Assembly: GCA_963695075.1 (NCBI GenBank)
Contig: CAVOFR010000005.1
Location: 62,001-126,000, forward strand
Direction of reading: 5' to 3'
DNA: 64,000 bases
Source: CAWCAL01 sp963695075
GTDB taxonomy: Bacteria; Actinomycetota; Acidimicrobiia; Acidimicrobiales; CAWCAL01
A program made the position numbers and the translations under genes. The notes below the pieces were generated by a model. That model was not told the origin of the DNA, ran no database searches, and was given only the letters and a program-made list of their open reading frames with translations. Numbering within the stretch: the first letter of the stretch is position 1; each line of letters opens with the position of its first letter. Shown in pieces: positions 32,970 through 41,922 of the stretch.

Positions 32970-33611
32970 ATGGCCGATTCGGAACGCCGTCGGATCCCCG
33001 AGGCAACCGTGGCTCGGCTCCCGCTCTACTACCGGATCCTGGTCGAGTTGACCGCGGAGGGAATGCCCACCGTGGCCTCCGAGAAGCTGGCTGCCCGCGC
33101 CGGTGTCAACGCCGCGAAGGTCCGCAAGGACCTCTCCTATCTCGGCTCGTTCGGAACCCGAGGTGTGGGTTACGACGTCGGCTACCTCCTGTTCGAGATG
33201 AGCCGCCAGCTCGGCCTCACCGAGGATCGACCCGTCGTCATCGTCGGCGCCGGCAACCTGGGTCAGGCTCTGTCCAAGTACGGCGGCTTCGGGGCCCGTG
33301 GGTTCCCGGTCGCGGCGTTGGTCGATGCCGACCCGGACAAGATCGGTATGGTCATCAACGGCCTCAGGGTGGAGCCCCCGGAGGACCTCGTCCGTATCTG
33401 CTCCGAGCGCGGCGTGGCGATCGGCATCATCGCCACGCCGGCCGGCCCGGCTCAAGGGGTGGTCGACGCCCTGCACGAGGCCGGGGTCCACTCGATCCTG
33501 AACTTCGCGCCGGCCATCATCTCGGCCCCCGACGACGTTACGCTGCGCAAAGTGGACTTGGCCGTCGAACTCCAGATCCTGAGCTTCTACCAGCACCGGT
33601 CCGAGCTGTGA
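32970..33611 (+). CDS. rex: redox-sensing transcriptional repressor Rex
   Basis: A 213-residue protein. The N-terminal winged helix (IPEATVARLPLYYRILVEL, then SEKLAARAGVNAAKVRKDLS) binds operators. VVIVGAGNLGQALSKYGGF is the NADH-binding Rossmann motif, and the C-terminal swapped helix ends in VDLAVELQILSFYQ. High NADH releases Rex from DNA. It heads the haem locus, as in Streptomyces, and operator-like sites lie before rex and before the bc-complex operon at 46222. Confidence 0.97.
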   Translation: MADSERRRIPEATVARLPLYYRILVELTAEGMPTVASEKLAARAGVNAAKVRKDLSYLGSFGTRGVGYDVGYLLFEMSRQLGLTEDRPVVIVGAGNLGQALSKYGGFGARGFPVAALVDADPDKIGMVINGLRVEPPEDLVRICSERGVAIGIIATPAGPAQGVVDALHEAGVHSILNFAPAIISAPDDVTLRKVDLAVELQILSFYQHRSEL

Positions 33612-33687
33612 CCCGGATGACTTGGATCGGCGCGGCTCGATCGGGAAAGCTTGGCTGTCCCCGCCTCCGCCTCGGAAGAGAGCCGCA

Positions 33688-34959
33688 GTGACCGTCATCG
33701 TCGCCGGCTGCAATCACAGCAGCACGCCGCTCTCGGTGCTCGAACGCACGACGCTCGACGCAGATCGGCTGCCCAAGATCCTGCACACGCTGAGCCAGTC
33801 CGAATACATCAGCGAGGTGGTCGTGCTGTCCACCTGCAATCGCACCGAGGTCTATGCGTCGGCCGAACGCTTCCACGGGGCTGCCGCCGACATTCGCGAC
33901 GTTCTGGCCGAAGCTGCGCAGCTTCCGCCCGAGGACATCGCCGACTACCTCGATGTCCTCCACGACGAAGCGGCCGCTGCCCACCTCTTCTCGGTCGCTG
34001 CGGGTCTCGACTCGGCGGTCGTGGGCGAGGCCGAGATCCTCGGCCAGGTGCGCAAGGCCTGGGAGGCCGCGCGCGCCGAGGGTGTCATCGGGCAGTCACT
34101 CGAATTGCTGTTCCGGCATGCGGTCGAGTGTGGCAAGGCGGCCCGTACCGAGACCGACATCGGCCGGGGCACCGTCTCCGTGTCGTCGGCTGCGGTACAC
34201 CTCGCAACCGATCGCCTCGAAACCCTCGCCGGTAGGACGGTCCTCCTCCTCGGCGCTGGCGAGATGGCCGAGGGCATGGCCCACGCACTGGCTCAGGCCG
34301 GGGTCGCCCGCATCGCCGTGATCAACCGGACGTGGGAACGGGCGGTGGCGTTGGCCGAAAGAGTCGAGCGCAACGGTGTGGTGGCCCGGCCGCTGCAGAC
34401 GGGTCGGCTCTTCGACGAGTTGATCGAGGTGGATCTCGTCCTGAGCGGAACCGGCGCCGCCGGCACGCTGGTGGACGTCGACGAGATCGCACCACTCGCC
34501 GATCGTCGACGTGGTCGGCCCCTCCTGATCGTCGATGTCGCCGTTCCCAGGAACGTCGATCCCTCGGTCGGGACCGTCAGCGGTGTCACCCTGCTCGACA
34601 TGGAGGACATCGAGGCCTTCGCCCGAGCGGGTGTCGCCTCGCGGCTGGCCGAGGTGGCCGGAGTCGAGGAGCTCGTCCGCCGCCGGGTCGAGCGCTACTG
34701 CGACATCGCCACCGCCCGCGAGGTCGCCCCGTTGATCGTTGCCCTCCGAGACCGGAGCGAAGCGGTGAGGGCCGGTGAGATGGAGAAGATCCTCGATCGG
34801 CTCGACCTCGATCCAGACCACCGCGAGGCGGTCGAACGGGCGACGCGGGCGATGGTCGCCAAGCTGTTGCACGAGCCCACGGTGCGGCTCAAGGGCGCGG
34901 CCGGATCGCCGCGCGGCGACCGGCTCGCGGAGGCGCTCCGCGATCTCTTCGAGCTCTGA
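33688..34959 (+). CDS. hemA: glutamyl-tRNA reductase
   Basis: A 423-residue protein, first enzyme of C5-pathway tetrapyrrole synthesis. CNHSSTPLSVLERTTL and the catalytic Cys in VVLSTCNRTEVYA are clear, GEAEILGQVRKAWE follows, and the NADPH domain has LLLGAGEMAEGMA. The GTG at 33688 gives the family N-terminus (VTVIVAGCNHS). It is 76 bp downstream of rex and 5 bp before hemC, probably one transcript. Works with HemL (38476). Confidence 0.97.
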   Translation: MTVIVAGCNHSSTPLSVLERTTLDADRLPKILHTLSQSEYISEVVVLSTCNRTEVYASAERFHGAAADIRDVLAEAAQLPPEDIADYLDVLHDEAAAAHLFSVAAGLDSAVVGEAEILGQVRKAWEAARAEGVIGQSLELLFRHAVECGKAARTETDIGRGTVSVSSAAVHLATDRLETLAGRTVLLLGAGEMAEGMAHALAQAGVARIAVINRTWERAVALAERVERNGVVARPLQTGRLFDELIEVDLVLSGTGAAGTLVDVDEIAPLADRRRGRPLLIVDVAVPRNVDPSVGTVSGVTLLDMEDIEAFARAGVASRLAEVAGVEELVRRRVERYCDIATAREVAPLIVALRDRSEAVRAGEMEKILDRLDLDPDHREAVERATRAMVAKLLHEPTVRLKGAAGSPRGDRLAEALRDLFEL

Positions 34960-34964
34960 ACCGA

Positions 34965-35891
34965 GTGTCTGATCCGACTGGGGCCCGCACCCTCCGGTTG
35001 GCGACGCGGGGGAGCCCTCTGGCGCGCTGGCAGACCGACCACGTGGCGTCGCTCATCGGCGAACACCATCCCGAGGTCACCGTCGAGCCGGTGGTGGTTC
35101 GCACCGAGGGTGACCGTCGCCAGGATCTGCCCATATGGCAGATCGGAGGAAAGGGCCTGTTCGTTCGCGAGATCCAGGCCGCGGTGCTCGACGGTAGAGC
35201 CGATGCGGCCGTGCACAGCGCCAAGGACATGCCGGCCGCGGAACCGGACGGGCTCACCCTGACGGCGGTAGCGCCCCGCGCCGACGAATGCGATGTGCTG
35301 GTCGGTGGGCGCCTGGCCGACCTGACCCCCGGGTGCCGCATCGGCACGGGAGCTCCCCGACGTCGGGCCCAGTTGGCCCACCTCCGTCCCGATCTCACCT
35401 TCAGCGAGCTGCGGGGCAATATCGCCACCCGCCTCGAGGCCGCGAGCTCGCATCCGATCGTGATGGCCGCCGCCGCCCTGCAGCGGCTCGAGATCGACCC
35501 CGAGTCCATCGGCCTCGTCGTGGACGTCCTCGATCACCGGGATCTCCTCCCCCAGGTCGGGCAGGGGGCCATCGCCGTCGAGTCGCGATCCGACGACGAA
35601 GAGACCGCCGAGCTGCTGGGAGCGGTGACCGACCCGGCGGCGTTCGTGGCCGTCTCGGCCGAGCGGTCTTTCCTGGCCGAGCTGGGTGGTGATTGCGACC
35701 TTCCGTGTGGTGCGCACGCGACCGTCGATGGCGGCGCGATCCGGCTCGAGGTGATGCTGGCATCGTTGGACGGCCGGGTGGTCCTGCGCGGAGTCGAGAC
35801 CGGCACCGATCCCGGTGTGGTCGGGACGGCCGCGGCTCGGGCGCTCCTCGACGACGCTGGCGGCAGCTCGCTCCTGGAGGCAGGCCGATGA
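34965..35891 (+). CDS. hemC: hydroxymethylbilane synthase (porphobilinogen deaminase)
   Basis: A 308-residue enzyme. RLATRGSPLARWQTDHV, GGKGLFVREIQAAVLDG and VHSAKDMPA are conserved; the dipyrromethane cofactor Cys is the first Cys in GGDCDLPCGAHA. It polymerises four porphobilinogens into hydroxymethylbilane. The GTG start is 5 bp after hemA, and its stop overlaps the start of cobA-hemD. Confidence 0.96.
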   Translation: MSDPTGARTLRLATRGSPLARWQTDHVASLIGEHHPEVTVEPVVVRTEGDRRQDLPIWQIGGKGLFVREIQAAVLDGRADAAVHSAKDMPAAEPDGLTLTAVAPRADECDVLVGGRLADLTPGCRIGTGAPRRRAQLAHLRPDLTFSELRGNIATRLEAASSHPIVMAAAALQRLEIDPESIGLVVDVLDHRDLLPQVGQGAIAVESRSDDEETAELLGAVTDPAAFVAVSAERSFLAELGGDCDLPCGAHATVDGGAIRLEVMLASLDGRVVLRGVETGTDPGVVGTAAARALLDDAGGSSLLEAGR

Positions 35892-37354
35892 CCGTGTACC
35901 TGGTCGGCGCCGGTCCCGGTGATCCCGGTCTGCTCACCCGCCGGGGGGCTGAGCTTCTCCGACGGGCCGACGTGGTGGTCTATGACCGACTCGCCTCGTC
36001 CGAGCTGCTCGATCTGGCGCCCGATGCCGAGCATGTCTGCGTGGCGAAGGCGCCGGGCCGGCACAGCGCCTCCCAGGACGAGATCAACCAGATGCTGGTG
36101 GGGTACGGCCGGGCCGGCCTCACGGTCGTGCGGCTCAAGGGCGGTGATCCGTTCGTATTCGCCCGCGGGGGAGAGGAATGCCTGGCGTTGCGACACGCCG
36201 GGGTGGCCTTCGAGGTCGTGCCGGGTGTCAGTTCTGCCCTGGCCGCTCCGGCCTACGCCGGCGTGCCCGTGACGCTGCGGCACTCGTCCACGTCGCTGAC
36301 CGTCGTCACCGGGCACGAGGACCCGAGCTCGGGGCACACCGTCGACTGGGAGGCGGTGGCCGCCGTGGGCGGAACCGTCGTCGTGTTGATGGGCGTCGCA
36401 CGGATCGCGGCGATCGCCGACGCCCTGATCCGGGGCGGCCGTGACCCCTCGACCCCGGTCGCCGCGGTGCGGTGGGGGACCCGGCCCTACCAGCACACGA
36501 CGCGGGCCACCCTGGGCACGATCGCCGAGCAGCAGCTCGAGCCTCCGACCACGTTCGTCATCGGCGACGTGGCCGGCGACGAATCGAGGGTGGCGTGGTT
36601 CGAGCATCGACCGCTCTTCGGGACGCGGGTAGTCGTCACCCGCCCCGCCGGTCAGGGCCGGAGGCTGGCCGCCGCGCTCTGGGAGCAGGGGGCCGACGTC
36701 GTGTACCTGCCCGTCGTGGCCATCGAGTCCCTCGGGGCGAACCGGCCCGCCGATCCTGCGGCTTATGACTGGGTGGTCTTCGCCTCGGCCAACGGGGTCG
36801 AGGAGTTCATGGCCGGCCTGCGCGATGGCCGGGCATTCGGCTCGGCTCGCGTCGCCGCGGTCGGAGCGGCCACGGCCGCCGCCCTGGCCCGAGCCGGCGT
36901 GGTGGCCGATCTGGTCCCGCCGCACCACACGGCGGCGGACCTGGTCGAATCCCTTGTCGCCGCGTCGCCCGGTCGGGCCACGGCCCTGGTACCGCAGGCG
37001 GAGGACGCCCGGCCCACGCTCGTCGAGGGGCTACGGGGGGCCGGATGGAGTGTCGATCCGGTCGCGGTCTATCGCACCGTGGCCGCGGCGCCTTCGGGCG
37101 AAGCCGTCGACGAGGTCGTCGACGCCGACGTCGTGACCTTCGCTTCCCCATCGGCCGTCGAGGCGTTCGTCCATCTCGTCGCCCCCGAGCAGATTCCGCC
37201 GTCGGTGGTAACGATAGGTCCCGTCACGAGTGCGGCCGCCGTCGACGTGGGGCTCGGTGTCGATGCCGAAGCCGACCCCCATACCGCCGCCGGCCTCGTA
37301 GACGCCGTCATCCGTGCCCGCACGCCGGGATCTGTGCAAGGTTCGGCGGACTGA
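35888..37354 (+). CDS. fused uroporphyrinogen-III C-methyltransferase / uroporphyrinogen-III synthase
   Basis: A 488-residue fusion. Residues 1-240 are the SUMT (CobA) domain: VYLVGAGPGDPGLLTRRGAE, VRLKGGDPFVFARGGEE and VPVTLRHSS. Residues about 245-485 are the HemD synthase: RVVVTRPAGQGRRLAAALWE, FASANGVEEF, VPQAEDARPTL and TFASPSAVEAF. The domains close the uro'gen-III ring and methylate it toward sirohaem or cobalamin. The fusion is known in actinobacteria. The 3' end and stop lie within a palindrome (37330-37376). Confidence 0.95.
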   Translation: MTVYLVGAGPGDPGLLTRRGAELLRRADVVVYDRLASSELLDLAPDAEHVCVAKAPGRHSASQDEINQMLVGYGRAGLTVVRLKGGDPFVFARGGEECLALRHAGVAFEVVPGVSSALAAPAYAGVPVTLRHSSTSLTVVTGHEDPSSGHTVDWEAVAAVGGTVVVLMGVARIAAIADALIRGGRDPSTPVAAVRWGTRPYQHTTRATLGTIAEQQLEPPTTFVIGDVAGDESRVAWFEHRPLFGTRVVVTRPAGQGRRLAAALWEQGADVVYLPVVAIESLGANRPADPAAYDWVVFASANGVEEFMAGLRDGRAFGSARVAAVGAATAAALARAGVVADLVPPHHTAADLVESLVAASPGRATALVPQAEDARPTLVEGLRGAGWSVDPVAVYRTVAAAPSGEAVDEVVDADVVTFASPSAVEAFVHLVAPEQIPPSVVTIGPVTSAAAVDVGLGVDAEADPHTAAGLVDAVIRARTPGSVQGSAD

Positions 37355-37376
37355 GCCACCCCAAGCTTGCACAGAT
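37330..37376. repeat. palindrome spanning the cobA-hemD stop codon
   Basis: ATCTGTGCAAG (37330-37340) pairs perfectly with CTTGCACAGAT (37366-37376). The 25-nt loop contains the TGA and further partly complementary G- and C-rich arms. It may act as a terminator or RNA processing site between hemD and hemB, or be an inserted palindromic repeat that supplies the last codons. Confidence 0.75.
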
Positions 37377-37457
37377 TCGTGGTGGCGGCTTGGTGGGCGG
37401 GTGCGGGCTGTGCTGGTTGCGGGTCGCGGGTCGTACGCTCTCTCCGTGGACATCTCC

Positions 37458-38462
37458 ATGTCGGGCTCCCGTGGCGCGAGCTTCCCGCATCGGCGGCTCC
37501 GGCGGCTCCGGCGCACCGACGCACTGCGGCGCCTCGTCGCCGAGACCACTCTTTCGGTCGACGATCTGGTGGCGCCCCTCTTCGTGCGCGAGGGCATCGA
37601 CGAACCCGTCCCCATAGCCTCGCTGCCCGGAGTCGTACAGCACACGCTCGACTCGCTCCGGGCCGAGGTCGCCGATCTCGCCGCGCTCGGTGTTCCGGCG
37701 GTCATCCTCTTCGGCGTCCCCGCAGCCAAGGACCCCACCGGTACCGGAGCCTGGGATCCCGACGGCATCGTCCAGGTCGCCCTGCGCGAACTGAAGCGCT
37801 CGATGGGCGATGACATCGTGCTCATCGCCGACCTGTGTGTGGACGAGTACACCGATCACGGCCACTGCGGGGTGGTCGATGTCGGAGGGTCGGTCGACAA
37901 CGACGCCACGCTCGAGATCTACCAGCGGGTGGCAGTGGCCCAAGCCGAGGCGGGCGCCGACATCGTGGCGCCATCGGGGATGATGGACGGCCAGGTCGGG
38001 GCCATTCGTTCGGCTCTCGACCAGATCGGTCGCGACGATGTCGCCATCATGGCGTACGCAGCCAAGTTCGCCTCGGCGCTCTATGGCCCGTTTCGTGACG
38101 CTGTCGACGTCGAGATCGCCGATGGTGGTGACCGGCGGGGCTATCAGCAGGACCAGCGCAACGGACGCGAGGCCCTCGCCGAACTGCGAGCCGACGTGGC
38201 CGAAGGCGCCGACATCGTCATGGTCAAGCCGGCGATGGCCTATCTCGATGTCGTCACCCGGGCCCGGCAGGAGCTCGACCTGCCCATCGCGGCCTATCAC
38301 GTGTCCGGTGAGTACTCGATGATCAAGGCTGCGGCCCGGAACGGCTGGATCGACGGTGAGGCCGTCGCGATCGAACAGCTCATCGCGATCCGCCGCGCGG
38401 GCGCCGACATCGTCCTCACCTACCTCGCACGCGAGGTTGCCGAGAACATCCGACGACGCTGA
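37458..38462 (+). CDS. hemB: delta-aminolevulinic acid dehydratase (porphobilinogen synthase)
   Basis: A 334-residue enzyme. LRRLRRTDALRRLVAETTLS opens the family domain. Active-site lysines are Lys203 (MAYAAKFAS) and Lys257 (MVKPAMAYLD). The metal segment DLCVDEYTDHGHCG keeps two of the three zinc cysteines (Cys127, Cys137) but has Asp129 at the middle one, a known variation. YHVSGEYSMIKAAA is conserved. The ATG at 37458 is preferred; a GTG at 37446 in frame is possible. Confidence 0.95.
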   Translation: MSGSRGASFPHRRLRRLRRTDALRRLVAETTLSVDDLVAPLFVREGIDEPVPIASLPGVVQHTLDSLRAEVADLAALGVPAVILFGVPAAKDPTGTGAWDPDGIVQVALRELKRSMGDDIVLIADLCVDEYTDHGHCGVVDVGGSVDNDATLEIYQRVAVAQAEAGADIVAPSGMMDGQVGAIRSALDQIGRDDVAIMAYAAKFASALYGPFRDAVDVEIADGGDRRGYQQDQRNGREALAELRADVAEGADIVMVKPAMAYLDVVTRARQELDLPIAAYHVSGEYSMIKAAARNGWIDGEAVAIEQLIAIRRAGADIVLTYLAREVAENIRRR

Positions 38463-38475
38463 CCGGGAGATCCCC

Positions 38476-39744
38476 TTGCCCACCAACGAAGAGCTTTTCG
38501 ACCGCGGCCGGCGAGTGATCCCCGGAGGCGTCAACTCGCCCGTGCGCGCCTTCCGTTCGGTCGGCGGTACGCCGTACTTCGTCGCCCGCGGTGAAGGGGC
38601 GCGCATCTGGGACGTCGAAGGCAACGAGTACCTCGATTACGTCCAGAGCTACGGCGCATCGATCCTCGGCCATGCGCCGAAGCACGTCGTGGAAGCTGTG
38701 AGCGAGGCCGTGAGGCTGGGGTCCACGTTCGGGGCACCGACCGAGCGCGAGGTGCTCCTGGCCGAGGCCATCGTGGGCCGCGTCCCGGGCCTGGAGATGG
38801 TCCGGCTCGTGTCCAGCGGCACCGAGGCCACGATGTCGGCCGTTCGCGTCGCTCGCGGTGCCACCGGTCGGGATCGCATCGTGAAGTTCGCCGGCAATTA
38901 CCACGGTCATTCCGACGGGCTGTTGGCCGCGGGCGGGTCGGGGGTGGCCGAGCAGGGTATGGCCGATTCGGCGGGCATCACGCCAGGTGCCGTCGCCGAC
39001 ACCCTCGTCGCTCCGTACAACCAGGTGCCCCGCCTCGACGAGACGGTCGCGGCGGTCATCGTCGAACCCGTGGCGGCCAACATGGGCCTGGTTCGTCCGG
39101 CCGAAGGGTTCCTGGAAGGACTGCGCGAGGCGTGCTCGAGAGCGGGGACGCTCCTGATCTTCGACGAGGTCATCACCGGCTTCCGCGTCGCTCGCGGCGG
39201 AGCGACCGAGCGGACCGGCGTCATCCCCGACCTGTGGTGTTTCGGCAAGGTGATCGGCGGCGGCCTGCCGGTAGGTGCGTTCGGTGGCACGGCCGACACG
39301 ATGACCAGCCTCGCCCCGGACGGCCCCGTCTACCAGGCCGGCACCCTGTCGGGGAATCCCCTGGCCACGGCGGCCGGCCTGGCCGTCCTGGAGCGGCTGG
39401 ACGATTCAGCCCATGTCCGGCTCGAAGAGCGAGGAGTTCGTCTGGCCGACGGCCTTCGCGAAGCCCTGCGGTCCGCCGGGCTGCCGGCGGTCGTCCCGAG
39501 ATACGGACCGCTGGTCGGCCTGTTCTTCGGTGACGAGGAGCCGACCGACTTCGAAGAGGCCAAGCTCCTGGCCGAGAACGGGATCTACCGGTCGTTCTTC
39601 CGGGCGATGCTGGACCGGGGCGTCGCCATGGCTCCGGGTCCCTACGAGATCATGTTCCCGTCGCTGGCTCACACGCCGGCCGACATCGCCGCCACCGTCG
39701 CGGCCGCCGCCGATGCCGCGGCCGCCGTCGCTCGAGGAGACTGA
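38476..39744 (+). CDS. hemL: glutamate-1-semialdehyde 2,1-aminomutase
   Basis: A 422-residue PLP enzyme. RVIPGGVNSPVRAFRSVGG is the GSA-AT N-terminus. VSSGTEATMSAVRVARGATG binds phosphate, FDEVITGFRVARGGA holds the Asp, and the Schiff-base Lys is in CFGKVIGGGLPVGAFGG. It makes 5-aminolevulinate from the HemA product. The start is TTG at 38476 with CGGGAG six bases upstream; no ATG or GTG fits the family N-terminus. 13 bp after hemB, so the haem genes form a run. Confidence 0.96.
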   Translation: MPTNEELFDRGRRVIPGGVNSPVRAFRSVGGTPYFVARGEGARIWDVEGNEYLDYVQSYGASILGHAPKHVVEAVSEAVRLGSTFGAPTEREVLLAEAIVGRVPGLEMVRLVSSGTEATMSAVRVARGATGRDRIVKFAGNYHGHSDGLLAAGGSGVAEQGMADSAGITPGAVADTLVAPYNQVPRLDETVAAVIVEPVAANMGLVRPAEGFLEGLREACSRAGTLLIFDEVITGFRVARGGATERTGVIPDLWCFGKVIGGGLPVGAFGGTADTMTSLAPDGPVYQAGTLSGNPLATAAGLAVLERLDDSAHVRLEERGVRLADGLREALRSAGLPAVVPRYGPLVGLFFGDEEPTDFEEAKLLAENGIYRSFFRAMLDRGVAMAPGPYEIMFPSLAHTPADIAATVAAAADAAAAVARGD

Positions 39745-39748
39745 ACCG

Positions 39749-41281
39749 ATGACCATCTCGCACACCCTCACCCTCGGGCCGGTCGCCGACGCGACCACCG
39801 ACACGATCCGCGGCCTGATCGCGGCCGACGTCGTCGACCGGATGTGGGCCGGTGATCACACCGTCTGGCAGGAGGACCCGGCCGAGCTGGCCGACCGGTT
39901 GGGATGGATGCACGTCGTCGAAGAGATGATCGCCGCCGAATCAGAGCTCACCGCGTTCGCGTCGGCAGCCGTCGCCGACGGATTCACCGAGGTCGTGCTC
40001 TCGGGCATGGGGGGCTCGAGTCTGTTCCCCGAGGTCCTCCAGACCGCGCGGGGCCCCGGCGCCGGCGGCATTCCGGTGACTGTTCTCGACACGACCGATC
40101 CGGCATCGGTCGCCCGGGTGCTCGACCGGCGCGATCGCGGCGGTGTGCTCGTCGTCGTGTCGTCCAAGTCGGGCAGCACCATCGAGACCCGAAGCCACAT
40201 GGACACGATGTGGCACCGGCGCCCCGAGCCGGGTGAGTTCGTCGTGGTGACCGACCCCGGATCCGAGCTCGCCGGGGTCGCCGGCGACCGCGGCTACCGA
40301 GCGATCTTCGAGAACCGGTCGGACATCGGCGGGCGCTTCAGCGCGCTGTCCTATTTCGGGCTCGTCCCGGCCGCGCTCCTGGGGCTGCCCTGGGCCGACT
40401 GGCTGCGCGATCTCAGACCGGTCATCGCGCAGATGGGGCCGGAGGCCGATCGCGCGCTGGACCCGGCGCTGGCCCTCGGCGCCGCCGTGGCGACGGCCGC
40501 TCGGGAAGGACATGACAAGCTCACGATCGAGCTGCCCGACGACCTGGTTCCGCTCGGGGTCTGGATCGAACAGCTGGTGGCCGAGTCCACCGGCAAACAT
40601 GGCATGGGCGTGGTGCCGATCATCGACGCCGCGAGGCTCTCGGCCGACCGGTACGGCTCCGACCGCCTCTTCGTCGTGCACGACCCGGCTCGGGGCGCGG
40701 ACCTGGCCGCTGCGGGTCATCCGGTGGTCGGCCTCGAGGTGACCGGCGGTGACGGGTTGTTTCCGCTCGTGTTCCTGTGGGAGATGGCGACCGCCATCGC
40801 CGGCCGTGTCCTCGGGCTCAATCCCTTCGACCAGCCCGACGTCGCTTCGGCCAAGGCGGCCACGAACGAGGTCCTGGCAGCCGGCCCGCACGAGATCGAA
40901 CCCCAGTCGGTGGCTTCCGTCGTCGAGACGATCGAGCCCGGTGATCACCTGGCCATATGCGCGTTCGTCGACCCGGGCGACCGCGAACTGGTGGCCGCGT
41001 TGGCGGCAGCGCGGGACCGTTTGTCGGCCGACCTGGGTGTGGCCACGACGCTGGGTTTCGGGCCCCGGTTCCTCCACTCGACCGGTCAGCTCCACAAGGG
41101 TGGACCCGAGCAGATCGCGGTGCTCCAGGTGACGGCCATCGAGGGCGACGTCGCCATCCCCGGTCGCGACTACGGCTTCGCCACGCTCGAAGCGGCGCAG
41201 GCCGAAGGTGACCTCGAGGTTCTCCGCGAGCGTGGCAGGCGGGCGGCGCGCGTCCAGCTCACGGATCTGCTGTCGCCCTGA
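39749..41281 (+). CDS. pgi: glucose-6-phosphate isomerase
   Basis: A 510-residue SIS-fold protein. VVSSKSGSTIETRSHMDTM is the sugar-phosphate-binding motif and GGRFSALSYFGLVPAALLG is PGI signature 1. STGKHGMGVVPII and the C-terminal LHSTGQLHKGGPEQIA carry the conserved His/Lys. It resembles the PGI half of transaldolase-PGI fusions. The start ATG follows CTCGAGGAGACTGAACCG. It lies 4 bp after hemL, so it may be cotranscribed. Confidence 0.92.
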   Translation: MTISHTLTLGPVADATTDTIRGLIAADVVDRMWAGDHTVWQEDPAELADRLGWMHVVEEMIAAESELTAFASAAVADGFTEVVLSGMGGSSLFPEVLQTARGPGAGGIPVTVLDTTDPASVARVLDRRDRGGVLVVVSSKSGSTIETRSHMDTMWHRRPEPGEFVVVTDPGSELAGVAGDRGYRAIFENRSDIGGRFSALSYFGLVPAALLGLPWADWLRDLRPVIAQMGPEADRALDPALALGAAVATAAREGHDKLTIELPDDLVPLGVWIEQLVAESTGKHGMGVVPIIDAARLSADRYGSDRLFVVHDPARGADLAAAGHPVVGLEVTGGDGLFPLVFLWEMATAIAGRVLGLNPFDQPDVASAKAATNEVLAAGPHEIEPQSVASVVETIEPGDHLAICAFVDPGDRELVAALAAARDRLSADLGVATTLGFGPRFLHSTGQLHKGGPEQIAVLQVTAIEGDVAIPGRDYGFATLEAAQAEGDLEVLRERGRRAARVQLTDLLSP

Positions 41282-41307
41282 ACAGCGTCACGCCCTCGGT
41301 CGACGTC

Positions 41308-41892
41308 GTGGTCCGGCGCTTCCCCCGGCTCATGGTCGGGCTCGTCGTGTTCGGAGCCGGACTCGGCCTGATCGTGCGGGGCGGGTACGGCCTTCCGCCG
41401 TGGGACGTCTTCCATCAGGGCCTGGCCGAACACACACCGCTCTCCATAGGCGGGGCCGTCATCGTCGTCGGCGCACTCCTGCTCCTGGCGATGATCGCTC
41501 TGCATGAGCCGATCGGTGTCGGGACGCTGGCCAACGTGATCGTGATCGGGTTGGCGCTGGACGGGGCGTTGTGGCTGATAGACGAGCCGTCGTCCACCGC
41601 GGTACGGGTTGCGTTCACGCTGGCGGCCCCGATCGTCGTCGGTATCGGCAGCGGGTTCTACCTCGGGGTCCACCTCGGCCCGGGGCCCCGCGACGGTTTG
41701 ATGACCGCTCTCGACCGGCGGGGTCACACGCTGTGGAAGGCCCGCACGGCGATCGAGGCGACGGCGCTGGTCGCCGGGGTGATCCTGGGTGGCACGGTCG
41801 GCTGGGGAACCGTGTGGTTCCTGGTCACGATCGGCCCGGTCGTTCAGTTCTTCCTCCGCCGCCTGTCCCTCCCGTCCCCGGCCTTGGCCTAG
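41308..41892 (+). CDS. YczE/YitT-like membrane protein
   Basis: A 194-residue protein with five hydrophobic segments. GLGLIVRGGYGLPPWDVFHQ, with LSIGGAVIVVGALLL, and GFYLGVHLGPGPRDGLMTAL are the repeated glycine-rich patterns of the YczE family. A transporter-like role is possible but unknown. The GTG at 41308 is chosen; a CTG at 41278 is the only earlier candidate. Its 3' end faces the thioesterase gene 30 bp away. Confidence 0.85.
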   Translation: MVRRFPRLMVGLVVFGAGLGLIVRGGYGLPPWDVFHQGLAEHTPLSIGGAVIVVGALLLLAMIALHEPIGVGTLANVIVIGLALDGALWLIDEPSSTAVRVAFTLAAPIVVGIGSGFYLGVHLGPGPRDGLMTALDRRGHTLWKARTAIEATALVAGVILGGTVGWGTVWFLVTIGPVVQFFLRRLSLPSPALA

Positions 41893-41922
41893 CTGAACGC
41901 ATCGCCTCGATGGATCCCGGAC

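Noticed and set aside
37458..38462. HemB with a missing zinc cysteine as a novel enzyme
   Set aside because: Replacement of the middle Cys by Asp is a recognised variation of porphobilinogen synthase and all catalytic residues are present.
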